Positions 52,965 through 62,053 of a stretch of 64,000 bases of DNA are shown here, in pieces. Origin of the DNA: Amycolatopsis mongoliensis. Lineage in GTDB: Bacteria; Actinomycetota; Actinomycetes; Mycobacteriales; Pseudonocardiaceae. Positions within the stretch are counted from its first letter, which is position 1, and each line of letters begins with the position of its first letter. A program made the position numbers and the translations under genes. Below the pieces are notes generated by a model. That model had not been told where the DNA came from. It ran no database searches and saw nothing but the letters and a program-made list of their open reading frames with translations. The DNA is taken from NCBI RefSeq assembly GCF_030285665.1, contig NZ_CP127295.1:2418001-2482000 (forward strand). The letters run 5' to 3'.

Positions 52965-55391
52965 CTAGGTGCCCGGAACGCCGGTGTCGCTCGGCGTCTC
53001 CTTCGGGGTCGACGACCCCTTCGTGTGCTTCGGCGTGCTCTCCTGCGACGACGACTGGTCGTGGCCGTGCCCGTTGTTGTCGCCGCCGTTGCCGCCCTGG
53101 TCGCCGTTGTCCGTGTTCTCGTCCGTCGGGGTCGCGTCCGTCGTCGTGGCGACGTCGGAGGACGGCGGGGCCACCTCGCCGCCGATGCGGTCGACCTTGT
53201 CGAACCGCTCGCCCGGCTTGCCCGTCAGGTACAGCGACAGGAACTTCTGCCACATCGGGCCGGCGATGGTCGAGCCGTAGATCGGCGAGTTGTTCTTGCC
53301 GTGCAGCGGCTTGTTGCCGTCGCCGCCGACCCAGGCCGCCACCGAGACCGACGGCGTGTACCCGACCATCCACGTCTGCGAGTTCGCGTTCGCCGCCCAC
53401 GACGGCTCACCCGCGACCTTCGTGTGCTGCTGCGTCCCCGTCTTGCCGGCGCACTCGTGGCCGTTCGGGCACTTCAGGTGCGAGAACCCGATCACCGGCT
53501 TCAGCGCCTCGGTCACGTTCCCGGCGATCTGGCGGCTCTTGTCCGAGTCGCTGTCGAACGCGGACTTCGCGTCGGTCGACGCCTCGTACGCGACCTCGTT
53601 CTGCGAGTTGGTCACCTTCTGCACGAAGTGGCGGCCGCGCTGCTGGCCGTTCGCCGCGAACGTCGCGTACGCCGAAGCCATGTCCAGCGGGGTGATCTGG
53701 GTTTCGCCACCGCCGAGGGAGATGTTGTTGTCCTTGGTGGAGATGATCGACTGGCCGCCGTCGTCGTTCTTGGTCTTCACGCCGGCTTCCCGCGCCGCGT
53801 CCTTGACCGGTTGCTGGTGGGTCTGGTTGAGGACCATGTCGTAGAACACCGTGTTCGCCGAGCGCTCCATCGCCTCGGCGACGGTGCACTGCTGCGAGCA
53901 GCTGCTGCCCGGGCCCGCGTTGCGCACGACGCGGCCGTCGAAGGTGCGGTTGTTGGAGCCGTCGAACGTCGCGTCGAGGCCCTTGCCCATCTTGAGGAAC
54001 GCCGTGAGGTCGAACGGCTTCATCGACGAACCCGGGTTCTGCGGCGTGTTGGCCCAGTCGCGCCCGGCCTGGTCCTGCCCGTTGACCTGCACGATCGGCT
54101 TGCCGCCGTAGTAGGCGAGCACCCCGCCGGTCTTCGGGTCGACGGCGACGAGCGCGTTGAGCAGGTTGTCGTCCACCTGGCCTTCGAGCGCTTCGGTGGC
54201 GGCCTTCTCCGCCGCTTCCTGCGCCTTCGGGTCGATCGTGGTCTGCACCTGGAACCCGCCGGAGTAGTAGCGGTCTTCCGGGATGTCGTGCGCGGCCAGC
54301 TCGTCCTTCACCTGCTGGACGACGAACGCGGGCGGCGCGCCGGCCTGCTGCTTGCTGTCTTCCAGCGGGATCGGCGTCGGGAACTGCGCCGCCGCGCGGT
54401 CGGCCGCGGAGATGTAGTTGTTCTTCAGCATCCGGTCGAGAGCCGTGTTCCAGCGGTCGTGCGCGACCTTGTCGTTCTCCGACCGGCCCGGCTGCTGGAT
54501 CAGCCCGGCGAGCAGCGCCGCCTCCGAGAAGCTCAGGTCCTTCGCTTCCTTGTGGAAGAAGGCCTGCGACGCCGCGCCGACCCCGTACGCCCCGCGCCCG
54601 AAGTAGATGATGTTCAGGTACGCGGTGATGATGTCCTTCTTCTCGTACGTCTGGTTCATCTTGAAGGACTTGGCCAGCTCGGTCCACTTGCGCGTCAGCG
54701 TGGGCGCGTCGTTGTCGGTGGCCTTCTTGATGTACTGCTGCGAGATCGTCGAACCACCGCCGGTACCGCCGGTGGCCTGGTTGTACACCGCGCGCAGCAG
54801 GCCGCCGACGTCGAAGCCGGAGTTGGTCTCGAACGAGTCGTCCTCGGTCGCGATCGCCGCGTGCTTCATGACGTCGGGGATCTGTTCCGGGGTCAGCAGC
54901 ACGCGGTTGCCGCCGCGCGGGACGTCCTTCCCCATCGGCGAGCCGTCGGAGTAGAGGTAGGTGACCGCCTGGCTCTGGTTCTGCGCGACCTCGGTCGGCG
55001 ACGGCACGTCGACCAGGAAGTACGTGATGACGAACGCGATCGCGGGCAGCACGAGGAACACCCCGACGAAGCCGTAGGCGACCCGCCGGATGATCTTCCA
55101 GCGCCTCTTCTTGCGCTGCTCCGGCGTGAGGACCGGCTTGCCGTCGGCATCCGGCTGGACGTCGTCGTAGCCGTCGGGCTCTTCGTAGGAGTGGTGCGTC
55201 ATCAGCTCGGGGCCGCCGCTCATCGGCGGCGGCTCGGGCCGGTACCCGTGTGGCGGTTGCTGCTGCGGGCGCGGCCGGCCGGGCGGCGGGGGCACGGGGC
55301 CGCGCGGGCCCTGGCCGTGCGGACCCTGGGGTGCGCGACGGCGCGGATCGGGACCCTGGCCGGGCCAGGAGCGGGATCGATCGTCGGGCAC
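52965..55391 (-). CDS. Class A penicillin-binding protein, PonA-like (copy 2)
   Basis: An 808-residue PBP with a Pro/Gln/Arg-rich cytoplasmic tail, a membrane helix (about residues 108-130), GT51 domain (EDDSFETNSGFDVGG, GGSTISQQYIKK) and transpeptidase motifs SSMK, SANTVFYD and KTGTQQHT. The tail is Thr/Asp/Asn/Gly-rich. GTG 55391 is chosen because PDDRSRSWPGQ aligns with the start of copy 3 (NDDRNRSWPGQ) and GGAGGA lies upstream at proper spacing. It is 150 bp from copy 3 on the same strand. Confidence 0.93.
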   Translation of the reverse strand: MPDDRSRSWPGQGPDPRRRAPQGPHGQGPRGPVPPPPGRPRPQQQPPHGYRPEPPPMSGGPELMTHHSYEEPDGYDDVQPDADGKPVLTPEQRKKRRWKIIRRVAYGFVGVFLVLPAIAFVITYFLVDVPSPTEVAQNQSQAVTYLYSDGSPMGKDVPRGGNRVLLTPEQIPDVMKHAAIATEDDSFETNSGFDVGGLLRAVYNQATGGTGGGSTISQQYIKKATDNDAPTLTRKWTELAKSFKMNQTYEKKDIITAYLNIIYFGRGAYGVGAASQAFFHKEAKDLSFSEAALLAGLIQQPGRSENDKVAHDRWNTALDRMLKNNYISAADRAAAQFPTPIPLEDSKQQAGAPPAFVVQQVKDELAAHDIPEDRYYSGGFQVQTTIDPKAQEAAEKAATEALEGQVDDNLLNALVAVDPKTGGVLAYYGGKPIVQVNGQDQAGRDWANTPQNPGSSMKPFDLTAFLKMGKGLDATFDGSNNRTFDGRVVRNAGPGSSCSQQCTVAEAMERSANTVFYDMVLNQTHQQPVKDAAREAGVKTKNDDGGQSIISTKDNNISLGGGETQITPLDMASAYATFAANGQQRGRHFVQKVTNSQNEVAYEASTDAKSAFDSDSDKSRQIAGNVTEALKPVIGFSHLKCPNGHECAGKTGTQQHTKVAGEPSWAANANSQTWMVGYTPSVSVAAWVGGDGNKPLHGKNNSPIYGSTIAGPMWQKFLSLYLTGKPGERFDKVDRIGGEVAPPSSDVATTTDATPTDENTDNGDQGGNGGDNNGHGHDQSSSQESTPKHTKGSSTPKETPSDTGVPGT

Positions 55392-55496
55392 GGGGCGGTC
55401 CTCCACTGTCAGCGGGGCGGCGACGGCCGCCACCCCCTCTTGGAAGGGACGCGCGTGACGCGGCGGGGTTGCCGAAACGATCTTCCCGAAACGGTT

Positions 55497-55528
55497 CAGG
55501 GCCCCCCGCGCGTGCGCGGAGGGCCCTG
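55497..55528 (-). terminator. Hairpin after PBP copy 3
   Basis: CAGGGCC and GGCCCTG (55497-55503 and 55522-55528) enclose a further CGCGC/GCGCG stem, just after the stop at 55542 on the minus strand. Confidence 0.55.
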
Positions 55529-55541
55529 GAGGAGGACGGTG

Positions 55542-58277
55542 CTAGCCGGGCCCGGAGCCCGGTGGCGCAGCGATTCCGCCACCACCACCGAACGTGTTGC
55601 CGTCACCGGGGTTGAGGGTCGTGATCGGCGGTCCCGGCCGGGTCCGGGTCTTCGTCGGCGTGCTCGTGTCCGTGTTCTGCGGGTCCGTGGACTCGGTGGT
55701 CGGCGTGGTCGTCGGCGTCTCGGTGGTGCTCGGGGTGTCCGGCGGCTTCGGCTGCGTGCTCGTCACCTCGTTGACGTCCTTGCCGATCGGCGCGACCTTG
55801 TCGAACTTCTCCGCCGGCTTGCCCTTGAGGTAGAGGTTCATGAAGTTCTGCCACGTCGGACCGGCGATGGTCGCACCGAAGATCGGCCTGTTCTTCGGGT
55901 CGTGCAGCGGCTTGTTGCCGTCGCCGCCGACCCAGACCGCAGCCGACACGGACGGCGTGTAGCCCACCATCCAGGTCTGCGCGTTGCGGTCGCCGTAAGC
56001 CTTCGGGTCGTCGGCCTTCGCCGTGTACTGCTGCGTACCGGTCTTGCCCGCGCACTCGTGGCCGCTCGGGCACTTCAGGTTCGAGTGGTTGATGACCGGC
56101 ACCAGCGCCTCGGTGACGTTGCCCGCGATCTGCTGGCTCTTCGCCGCGTCGTCGTCGAACGCCGGGTTGGTCTTGATGTTGTTCTCGTCGAACTCGACCT
56201 CGTCCTGGGCGTTCGTCAGCTTCGCGACGAAGTGCTGCTCGTGGTACGCGCCGCCGCTGGCGAACGACGCGTACGCGGCCGCCATGTCCTCCGGCGTCAC
56301 GGCCGTGCCACCACCACCGAGCGAGATGTTGTTGTCGTCGGTGTAGAGGACGCTCTTGCCGTTCGGCGCCACCTTGACGCCGGCTTCCTTCGCCGCTTCC
56401 GCGACCCGCGACGGCTTCGTCACGTTCAGCACCATGTCGTAGAACACGGTGTTCGCCGAGATCTCCATCGCCTTCGCGACGGTGCAGTCCTTGCCGCAGC
56501 TCGCGCTGTCACCCGCGTTCCGGACCGTGCGGCCGCCGAGCACCCGGTTGTTCGAGCCGTCGAACGTCTCGCCGAGGCCCTTGCCCATCTTGAGGAACGC
56601 CGTGAGGTCGAACGCCTTCACCGACGAACCCGGGTTCCTCGCCTGGTTGGCTCGGTCCTGGCCGACCTGGTCCTTGCCGTTGGCGTCCTTCACGATCTCG
56701 GGCCCGCCGTAGTAGGCGATGACCCCGCCGGTCTTCGGGTTGACCGCGACGAGCGCGTTCAGCAGGTTCTCGTCGGTCTGGCCCTTCATGCCGTCGGCGG
56801 CGGCCTTCTCCGCGGCGTCCTGGGCCGCGGGGTCGATCGTGGTGTAGATCTTGGCGCCGCTGGAGAACAGCTTGCTCTCGTCGTAGCCCCTCGCCGCCAG
56901 CTCGTCCTTGATCCGCTGCTGGACCTGGTAGGTGAGCTTGCCCGAGTTCTGCTCCTTGTTGGCGTTCTTCGGGATCGGCGTCGGGTACTGGGCCGTGGCG
57001 CGCTCGTCCTGGCGGAGCCACTTGTTGGCGACCATCTGGTCGAGCACGTAGGCCCAGCGCTTCTGGGCGTACGCCTGGTTTTCCGAGCGGCCCGGCCCCT
57101 GGATCAGGCCGGCCAGCAGCGCCGCTTCGGACGCGCTGAGGTCCTTGGCGTCCTTGTTGAAGTAGGCCTTCGCGGCCGCCTGGATGCCGTTCGCCCCGCG
57201 TCCGAAGTAGACGATGTTCAGGTAGGAAGTGATGATCTCTTCCTTGGACTCCTGGTTGTTCATCTTGAACGACTTGGCCAGCTCGGTCCACTTGCGGGTC
57301 AGCGTCGGGGCGTCGTTCTGCGTCGCCTGCTTGATGTACTGCTGGGAGATGGTCGAACCACCGCCCTGGCCGCCGGAGACCTGGTTCCAGACCGCGCGCA
57401 GGATGCCGGTGACGTCGAAGCCCGAGTTGGTCTCGAACGTCGCGTCCTCCGCCGAGTACACGGCGTGCTTGACGACCTCGGGCACCTCGCCCGGCTTGAG
57501 CAGCTGGCGGTCGCCGCCCGGCGGCAGCTCGCGGCCCATCACCTGGCCGCTGGCGTCGTAGTAGGTGATCGGCTGGTTCTGCAGCGACTTGATGCTCTCC
57601 GGCGTCGGCACGTCGACCAGGAAGTAGGTGATGACGAACGCGATCGCGGGGACGACGAAGAACACGCCGACACAGGCGTACGCCACCCGCCGGATGATCT
57701 TCCAGCGGCGCTTCTTGCGCTGCGCCGGCGTCAGGACCTTCTTGCCCTTTTCGTCGAGCTCGTCCTGGGGCTCGACGTCGTCGGCGAACTCGTTGAACGC
57801 GGCGTCGTCGTCGTAACCGTCGTCGTACGGGTCACGCCCGAAGTCGTCGGTGCCGTTGTGCGCGTGGTGGGTGATCAGGTCCGGTTCGCGCCCCGGGGGC
57901 GGCACCGGCCGCCCGCCGCGCGGCTGGCGGAAGCCTTCCGGCGGCGAAGCGGGCGGACCCTGCGGCGGGCGCTGGCCCGGCGGTGGCGGGGCCGGCCGCC
58001 GCGCGGGCATGCCCTGCTGGCGGGGTCGCCGCGGCGGCTCTTCGCCGGGCCACTGGGGGCCGCCTTCGTCGCCGGACGGCCACTCGGGCGATCCGCCGCC
58101 GCGCAGGTTGCCCCGGGGCTGCGTGCCGCGCTGCGCCGAATCACCGCGTGGCCGGCGGGGGGCTTCTTCGCCGGGCCAGGCGGGGCCGGGGTCTTCTCCC
58201 GGCCATGGGCCCGACTGGGCACGGCGAGGTGCATCTGGCTCCTGGCCGGGCCAGGAGCGGTTGCGATCGTCGTTCAC
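55542..58277 (-). CDS. Class A penicillin-binding protein, PonA-like (copy 3)
   Basis: A 911-residue PBP, the largest of the three, with a long cytoplasmic tail of about 195 residues rich in Pro/Arg/Gly, then a membrane helix, GT51 domain (EDATFETNSGFDVTG, GGSTISQQYIKQ) and transpeptidase domain with SSVK (NPGSSVKAFD), SANTVFYD and KTGTQQYT. The C-terminus is Thr/Pro-rich and ends in Gly/Pro. GTG start at 58277. DUF5318 lies 49 bp upstream on the same strand, as with ponA1 in M. tuberculosis, so this copy is the best candidate for the ancestral gene. Confidence 0.93.
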   Translation of the reverse strand: MNDDRNRSWPGQEPDAPRRAQSGPWPGEDPGPAWPGEEAPRRPRGDSAQRGTQPRGNLRGGGSPEWPSGDEGGPQWPGEEPPRRPRQQGMPARRPAPPPPGQRPPQGPPASPPEGFRQPRGGRPVPPPGREPDLITHHAHNGTDDFGRDPYDDGYDDDAAFNEFADDVEPQDELDEKGKKVLTPAQRKKRRWKIIRRVAYACVGVFFVVPAIAFVITYFLVDVPTPESIKSLQNQPITYYDASGQVMGRELPPGGDRQLLKPGEVPEVVKHAVYSAEDATFETNSGFDVTGILRAVWNQVSGGQGGGSTISQQYIKQATQNDAPTLTRKWTELAKSFKMNNQESKEEIITSYLNIVYFGRGANGIQAAAKAYFNKDAKDLSASEAALLAGLIQGPGRSENQAYAQKRWAYVLDQMVANKWLRQDERATAQYPTPIPKNANKEQNSGKLTYQVQQRIKDELAARGYDESKLFSSGAKIYTTIDPAAQDAAEKAAADGMKGQTDENLLNALVAVNPKTGGVIAYYGGPEIVKDANGKDQVGQDRANQARNPGSSVKAFDLTAFLKMGKGLGETFDGSNNRVLGGRTVRNAGDSASCGKDCTVAKAMEISANTVFYDMVLNVTKPSRVAEAAKEAGVKVAPNGKSVLYTDDNNISLGGGGTAVTPEDMAAAYASFASGGAYHEQHFVAKLTNAQDEVEFDENNIKTNPAFDDDAAKSQQIAGNVTEALVPVINHSNLKCPSGHECAGKTGTQQYTAKADDPKAYGDRNAQTWMVGYTPSVSAAVWVGGDGNKPLHDPKNRPIFGATIAGPTWQNFMNLYLKGKPAEKFDKVAPIGKDVNEVTSTQPKPPDTPSTTETPTTTPTTESTDPQNTDTSTPTKTRTRPGPPITTLNPGDGNTFGGGGGIAAPPGSGPG

Positions 58278-58325
58278 GAATGGGCCTCCCAGACCGGCGC
58301 CCGGTAGTGCGCCGTTCTGCGCTCT

Positions 58326-58742
58326 TCAGCGGTTGTGATCCAGCTCACCGGCCTGCGGTCCTTCGCGGACCGTCGGCCGGTTCCCCGTGCCGAGGACGTA
58401 CGACCGGACCAGGTGGTTCCAGTGGCACGCCCGGCACACTTCGACGTCGTACACGGTGAACTCGGCGAACAGGCCGGCCATCCTGGCCAGCTCTTCGGGG
58501 GTCCTCGCCGAGCCCGCGACGTGCTTGAGTTCGTCACCGTAGACCCAGGACACCAGGGTCAACGGTTCCTGGCGGCAGATCGGGCAGGCCTGGTCACCGG
58601 CCCGGCCGTGGAACTTCGCCGCCCGCAGCAGGTACGGGCTCGCGTCGCAGGCTTCGTAGCCGCCGACGCGCCCGGAGCGGACTTCGGCGAGCAGCGCACG
58701 GCGCTGCAACGCGTAGTCCACGACCTGCCGCTGGTTAATCAC
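58326..58742 (-). CDS. DUF5318 family protein
   Basis: A 138-residue protein of the DUF5318 family: INQRQVVDYALQRRALLAEV, then CDASPYLLRAAKFHG, and two Cys pairs (ACPICR and VCRAC) that look like a zinc ribbon. Function is unknown; it is regularly found next to ponA in mycobacteria and relatives. GTG 58742 is chosen because family homology begins there and a TACTCT -10 element (58754-58749) ends exactly 6 nt before it, giving a leaderless mRNA. A longer frame extends upstream but lacks family similarity. Confidence 0.88.
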   Translation of the reverse strand: MINQRQVVDYALQRRALLAEVRSGRVGGYEACDASPYLLRAAKFHGRAGDQACPICRQEPLTLVSWVYGDELKHVAGSARTPEELARMAGLFAEFTVYDVEVCRACHWNHLVRSYVLGTGNRPTVREGPQAGELDHNR

Positions 58743-58748
58743 CAGGAC

Positions 58749-58754
58749 AGAGTA
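58749..58754 (-). promoter_or_regulatory. -10 element (TACTCT) of DUF5318-PBP operon
   Basis: TACTCT ends 6 nt before GTG 58742, as at the MFS gene at 3133, which has the same hexamer. Confidence 0.5.
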
Positions 58755-58893
58755 CGGGCTCTTCCTGTGTCGTCCACGCCCCCTAGCGCGACCGGTGACA
58801 GGTCCGGACGGGACACGCCGGACGTTCGATAACTCTCCGGTGAATTTCGCCCACTCCAGAGTGAGTGCGCCCGTTAGCTTCGCCACTTCGATG

Positions 58894-58906
58894 TATCGGC
58901 GCGATA
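58894..58906. promoter_or_regulatory. PadR-type operator palindrome
   Basis: TATCG-GCG-CGATA (perfect, extended by GTA/TAC-like flanks) lies 82 bp before the PadR gene. PadR proteins typically bind such TATCGCGATA-like palindromes at their own promoters. Confidence 0.5.
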
Positions 58907-58987
58907 TACTGGCTGAGTAGGTTGGATCGAGGCGATCATTCGGAGCAACGCCGATCTCCTCGGTTTGTTCCCGAAAGGGGGTGCGGC

Positions 58988-59533
58988 GTGCTGGAGTTCG
59001 CGATCCTGGGCCTTCTGCACGAAGCGCCCATGCACGGGTACGTGCTGCGCAAGCGGCTGCACGAGACGCTCGGCACGTTCCGGACGTTCTCCTACGGCTC
59101 GCTGTACCCGACCCTGCGGAAGCTGCTGCGGGCCGGGTACCTGGTCGAAGAACTGGACGAGGCCGACGACCGGGCGTGGTCGCGGCGCGGACGGCGGGTC
59201 TACAAGCTCACCGCGGAGGGCAAGGAGCGCTTCGGTGAGCTGCTCGGCGACGCCGGGCCGCAGACCTGGGACGACGAGGGATTCGGCGTCCACCTGGCCT
59301 TCTTCTCGCGAACCCCGGCCGACGTGCGGATGCGGATCCTCGAGGGCCGCCGCCGCCGCGTCGAAGAACGCCGTGAGGGTATGCGGGCGGCGCTGGCGAG
59401 GGCCGAGGAGAAGATCGATCGCTACACCCGCGAGCTGCACCGGCTGGGGCTGGAGACCAGCGAGCGGGAGGTGCGCTGGCTCAACGAGCTGATCGCGCAC
59501 GAACAAGCCGAGCGGCAGGGTCCGGAGACCTGA
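58988..59533 (+). CDS. PadR-family transcriptional regulator
   Basis: A 181-residue regulator with the PadR winged helix: [20 protein letters not shown], then [20 protein letters not shown] and the wing [15 protein letters not shown], plus a C-terminal coiled coil (Arg/Glu-rich). GTG 58988 has AAAGGGGG upstream. In M. tuberculosis and relatives a PadR gene sits next to ino1 (Rv0047c/Rv0046c), as here, 71 bp before it on the same strand. It may control itself and inositol synthesis. Confidence 0.9.
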   Translation: MLEFAILGLLHEAPMHGYVLRKRLHETLGTFRTFSYGSLYPTLRKLLRAGYLVEELDEADDRAWSRRGRRVYKLTAEGKERFGELLGDAGPQTWDDEGFGVHLAFFSRTPADVRMRILEGRRRRVEERREGMRAALARAEEKIDRYTRELHRLGLETSEREVRWLNELIAHEQAERQGPET

Positions 59534-59604
59534 GCCGCCCGGCCGGGCCGCAGCGTCGCGGCACCAGACCTACTGAACAGACACGGATTGAAGGAGAAAC
59601 CCCC

Positions 59605-60693
59605 ATGGGCGAGAACCGCCGCGTTCGGGTGGCCATCGTGGGCGTCGGCAACTGCGCGGCGTCGCTGGTCCAGGGTGTCCAGTACTACCGCGAAGCCGAC
59701 CCCGCCACGCGGGTCCCGGGTCTGATGCACGTCGACTTCGGCGGCTACCACGTCCGCGACATCGAGTTCGTCGCCGCGTTCGACGTGGACGCCAAGAAGG
59801 TCAGCCGTGACCTGTCGGAGGCGATCTTCGCCTCCGAGAACAACACCATCAAGATCGCCGACGTGCCGCCGCTCGGCGTCACCGTCCAGCGTGGCCACAC
59901 CCACGACGGGCTCGGCCGCTTCTACCGCGAGACGATCGAGGAGTCCGACGAGACCCCGGTCGACGTCGTCGCCGCGCTGCGCGAGGCTGAGGCCGACGTG
60001 CTCGTCTCGTACCTGCCGGTGGGCTCCGAGGTGGCCGACAAGTTCTACGCCCAGGCCGCGATCGACGCCGGCGTGGCGTTCGTCAACGCGCTGCCGGTGT
60101 TCATCGCCTCCGACCCGGAGTGGGCCGCGAAGTTCACCGAGGCCGGCGTGCCGATCGTCGGCGACGACATCAAGTCCCAGGTCGGTGCCACCATCACGCA
60201 CCGCGTCCTGGCGAAGCTGTTCGAGGACCGCGGCGTCCAGCTCGACCGGACGATGCAGCTCAACGTGGGCGGGAACATGGACTTCCTGAACATGAAGGAG
60301 CTGGAGCGCCTCGAGTCGAAGAAGATCTCGAAGACCCAGTCCGTCACCTCGCAGGTCGACCGCGACCTAGGCAAGGGCAACGTCCACATCGGACCGTCGG
60401 ACTACGTGCAGTGGCTCGACGACCGCAAGTGGGCCTACGTCCGGCTCGAGGGCCGCGCGTTCGGCGACGTGCCGCTGAACCTGGAGTACAAGCTCGAGGT
60501 GTGGGACTCGCCGAACTCGGCGGGCATCATCATCGACGCCGTCCGCGCCGCGAAGATCGCGCTCGACCGCGGCATCGGCGGCCCGATCCTGTCGGCCTCC
60601 TCCTACTTCATGAAGTCGCCGCCGGAGCAGTACGACGACTCGACCGCGCGCGACGCCGTCGACAAGTTCATCCGCGGCGAGGTCGAGCGGTAG
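59605..60693 (+). CDS. ino1: Inositol-3-phosphate synthase
   Basis: A 362-residue myo-inositol-1-phosphate (inositol-3-phosphate) synthase, which turns glucose 6-phosphate into inositol phosphate with NAD. Residues 7-18 ([12 protein letters not shown]) bind [35 protein letters not shown] and KSQ-type SKTQSVTSQ lines the active site. In actinomycetes the product feeds phosphatidylinositol, PIM glycolipids and mycothiol. AAGGAG precedes the ATG. A very strong terminator follows. Confidence 0.95.
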   Translation: MGENRRVRVAIVGVGNCAASLVQGVQYYREADPATRVPGLMHVDFGGYHVRDIEFVAAFDVDAKKVSRDLSEAIFASENNTIKIADVPPLGVTVQRGHTHDGLGRFYRETIEESDETPVDVVAALREAEADVLVSYLPVGSEVADKFYAQAAIDAGVAFVNALPVFIASDPEWAAKFTEAGVPIVGDDIKSQVGATITHRVLAKLFEDRGVQLDRTMQLNVGGNMDFLNMKELERLESKKISKTQSVTSQVDRDLGKGNVHIGPSDYVQWLDDRKWAYVRLEGRAFGDVPLNLEYKLEVWDSPNSAGIIIDAVRAAKIALDRGIGGPILSASSYFMKSPPEQYDDSTARDAVDKFIRGEVER

Positions 60694-60710
60694 CCTCCCC
60701 GATCGCAGGT

Positions 60711-60761
60711 CCGTGAAGGCCTCCTTACCGGCGGTAGATGCCGGTAAGGAGGCCTTCACGG
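60711..60761 (+). terminator. 22-bp perfect terminator after ino1
   Basis: 60711-60732 pairs perfectly with 60740-60761 around a 7-nt loop; CTTTTCG follows. Its outer part, CCGTGAAGGCC, matches the hairpin after ptsI. Confidence 0.85.
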
Positions 60762-60797
60762 CTTTTCGTGTGGTGCACTAAACCGGTGGGGCGGGGT

Positions 60798-61343
60798 GTG
60801 CGTTGGCGGGGTGTGAGTGCGAGCGTGGGCGAGAGCGCGCCGGGGGACCTGGGCGCGCCGACGTTCCACGACCTGTTCCGGGAGTACTTCGCCCAGATGA
60901 CTCGGCTGGCGCACCTGCTCGGCGCGGACGACGCGGAGAACGTCGCGCAGGAGGCCTTCGTCAAGCTCCACCAGCGCTGGGACACCCTGTCCGACCACAC
61001 GCGCGTGGTCGGCTACCTCCGCACGACCGTGGTGAACATGTCGCGGTCGCGGACGCGGCACCTGCGGGTCGTCCGGCGGACGCCGCAGGACCGCCCGCCG
61101 GACGAGCTGTCGGCCGAGGTCAGGGCGGTGGCCAACTGGGAGCACGAGCGGCTGCGCGGGGTGCTGGAGAAGCTTTCCCGGCGACAACGCGAGGTTCTCG
61201 TGCTGAGGTACTGGCTGGACCTGAGCACGGCGGGCATCGCGGAGACGCTGGGCATCTCACCGGGCACGGTCAAGGCCACGACCCACCACGCGATGGAGAA
61301 CCTGCGCAAGCACCTGGGGGACGAGCCGGGAGGTGAGCGATGA
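60798..61343 (+). CDS. ECF sigma factor, SigE family
   Basis: A 181-residue extracytoplasmic-function sigma factor. Region 2 covers FHDLFREYFAQMTRLAHLLG and ENVAQEAFVKLHQRW; region 4 is LSRRQREVLVLRYWLDLSTA followed by IAETLGISPGTVKATTHH. The layout is that of the actinobacterial SigE-type (SigE family) sigma factors. The start is uncertain: GTG 60798, 60813 and 60825 are in frame. It overlaps the following membrane protein gene by 4 bp, which probably encodes its partner. Confidence 0.88.
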   Translation: MRWRGVSASVGESAPGDLGAPTFHDLFREYFAQMTRLAHLLGADDAENVAQEAFVKLHQRWDTLSDHTRVVGYLRTTVVNMSRSRTRHLRVVRRTPQDRPPDELSAEVRAVANWEHERLRGVLEKLSRRQREVLVLRYWLDLSTAGIAETLGISPGTVKATTHHAMENLRKHLGDEPGGER

Positions 61344-62053
61344 CCGACCTCGAACGCAAGCTGGCCGAGACGCTGCGTGAGCAGGCGGGCAAGGTCACGC
61401 CCAACCTCGACGCGGCCTGGGCGGACCAGGTGCGGAGGCAGCACCGGCCACGCCGCCGCCGCGCGACCGTGTGGCTCGCCCCGCTGGCCGCGGTCCTGGT
61501 GGTGCTGACCAGCGTGCTGCTGGCGACCCAGGTGAACGACGCTCAGCCTCCCGCGCCGCCGGCCAACCCCGGCCAGGAGCTGAAGCTCGCCAAACCCGAG
61601 CACCAGCCGTTCGACCAGACCATGCTCACCCACGGTGACATGGCGATCCTCACGGAGTTCGCGGGACAGACCGATCGGTGGCGGGTGTGGGCCTACACCG
61701 GCGTGCGGTCGAATGCCACCGACCGGGAGTTGTTCTGTGTCGCGGCCATCCCCGTGGGCGCGGACCTCACCTCGGACGCTCCGCAGTACGGGACGAAATC
61801 CCCGCAGTGCATGGCGCTCCTCCCGGACGGCGGGAAGACCGTGCTGGCCGGGTACGTCGGCGAGACCGGGGGGCCGTTGCCGCCCGGCAAGGCCGTCTAC
61901 CTGCTCTCCTCGACGATGGAGCAGCTGCGGCTCTACAACGCGCAGGGTGACCTGAGCCAAGGCAAACTGGTCGACCGGGTGGCTTCCTCGTACCAGGTGT
62001 TCCTGGCCGACGTCGTTCCCGGCTCGCCGCCCGTGCGCGCCGAGGTCAGCTGA
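61340..62053 (+). CDS. Single-pass membrane protein, likely partner of the ECF sigma factor
   Basis: A 237-residue protein: basic cytoplasmic N-terminus with helix (TDLERKLAETLREQAG), one membrane segment at about residues 44-62, then an extracytoplasmic domain with a Cys pair (LFCVAAIP and PQCMALL). Position directly after an ECF sigma gene with a 4-bp overlap suggests an anti-sigma or sensor role, but no zinc anti-sigma HXXXCXXC motif is present. The 3' end overlaps the convergent HAD gene by 8 bp. Confidence 0.7.
   Translation: MTDLERKLAETLREQAGKVTPNLDAAWADQVRRQHRPRRRRATVWLAPLAAVLVVLTSVLLATQVNDAQPPAPPANPGQELKLAKPEHQPFDQTMLTHGDMAILTEFAGQTDRWRVWAYTGVRSNATDRELFCVAAIPVGADLTSDAPQYGTKSPQCMALLPDGGKTVLAGYVGETGGPLPPGKAVYLLSSTMEQLRLYNAQGDLSQGKLVDRVASSYQVFLADVVPGSPPVRAEVS

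Noticed and set aside
52872..58307. An 1811-codon open frame on the plus strand, antisense to the PBP genes
   Set aside because: Its composition is Arg/Val/Gly/Asp-rich without any domain, and the minus-strand frames carry complete PBP motifs. Long antisense frames are expected at 70% G+C.
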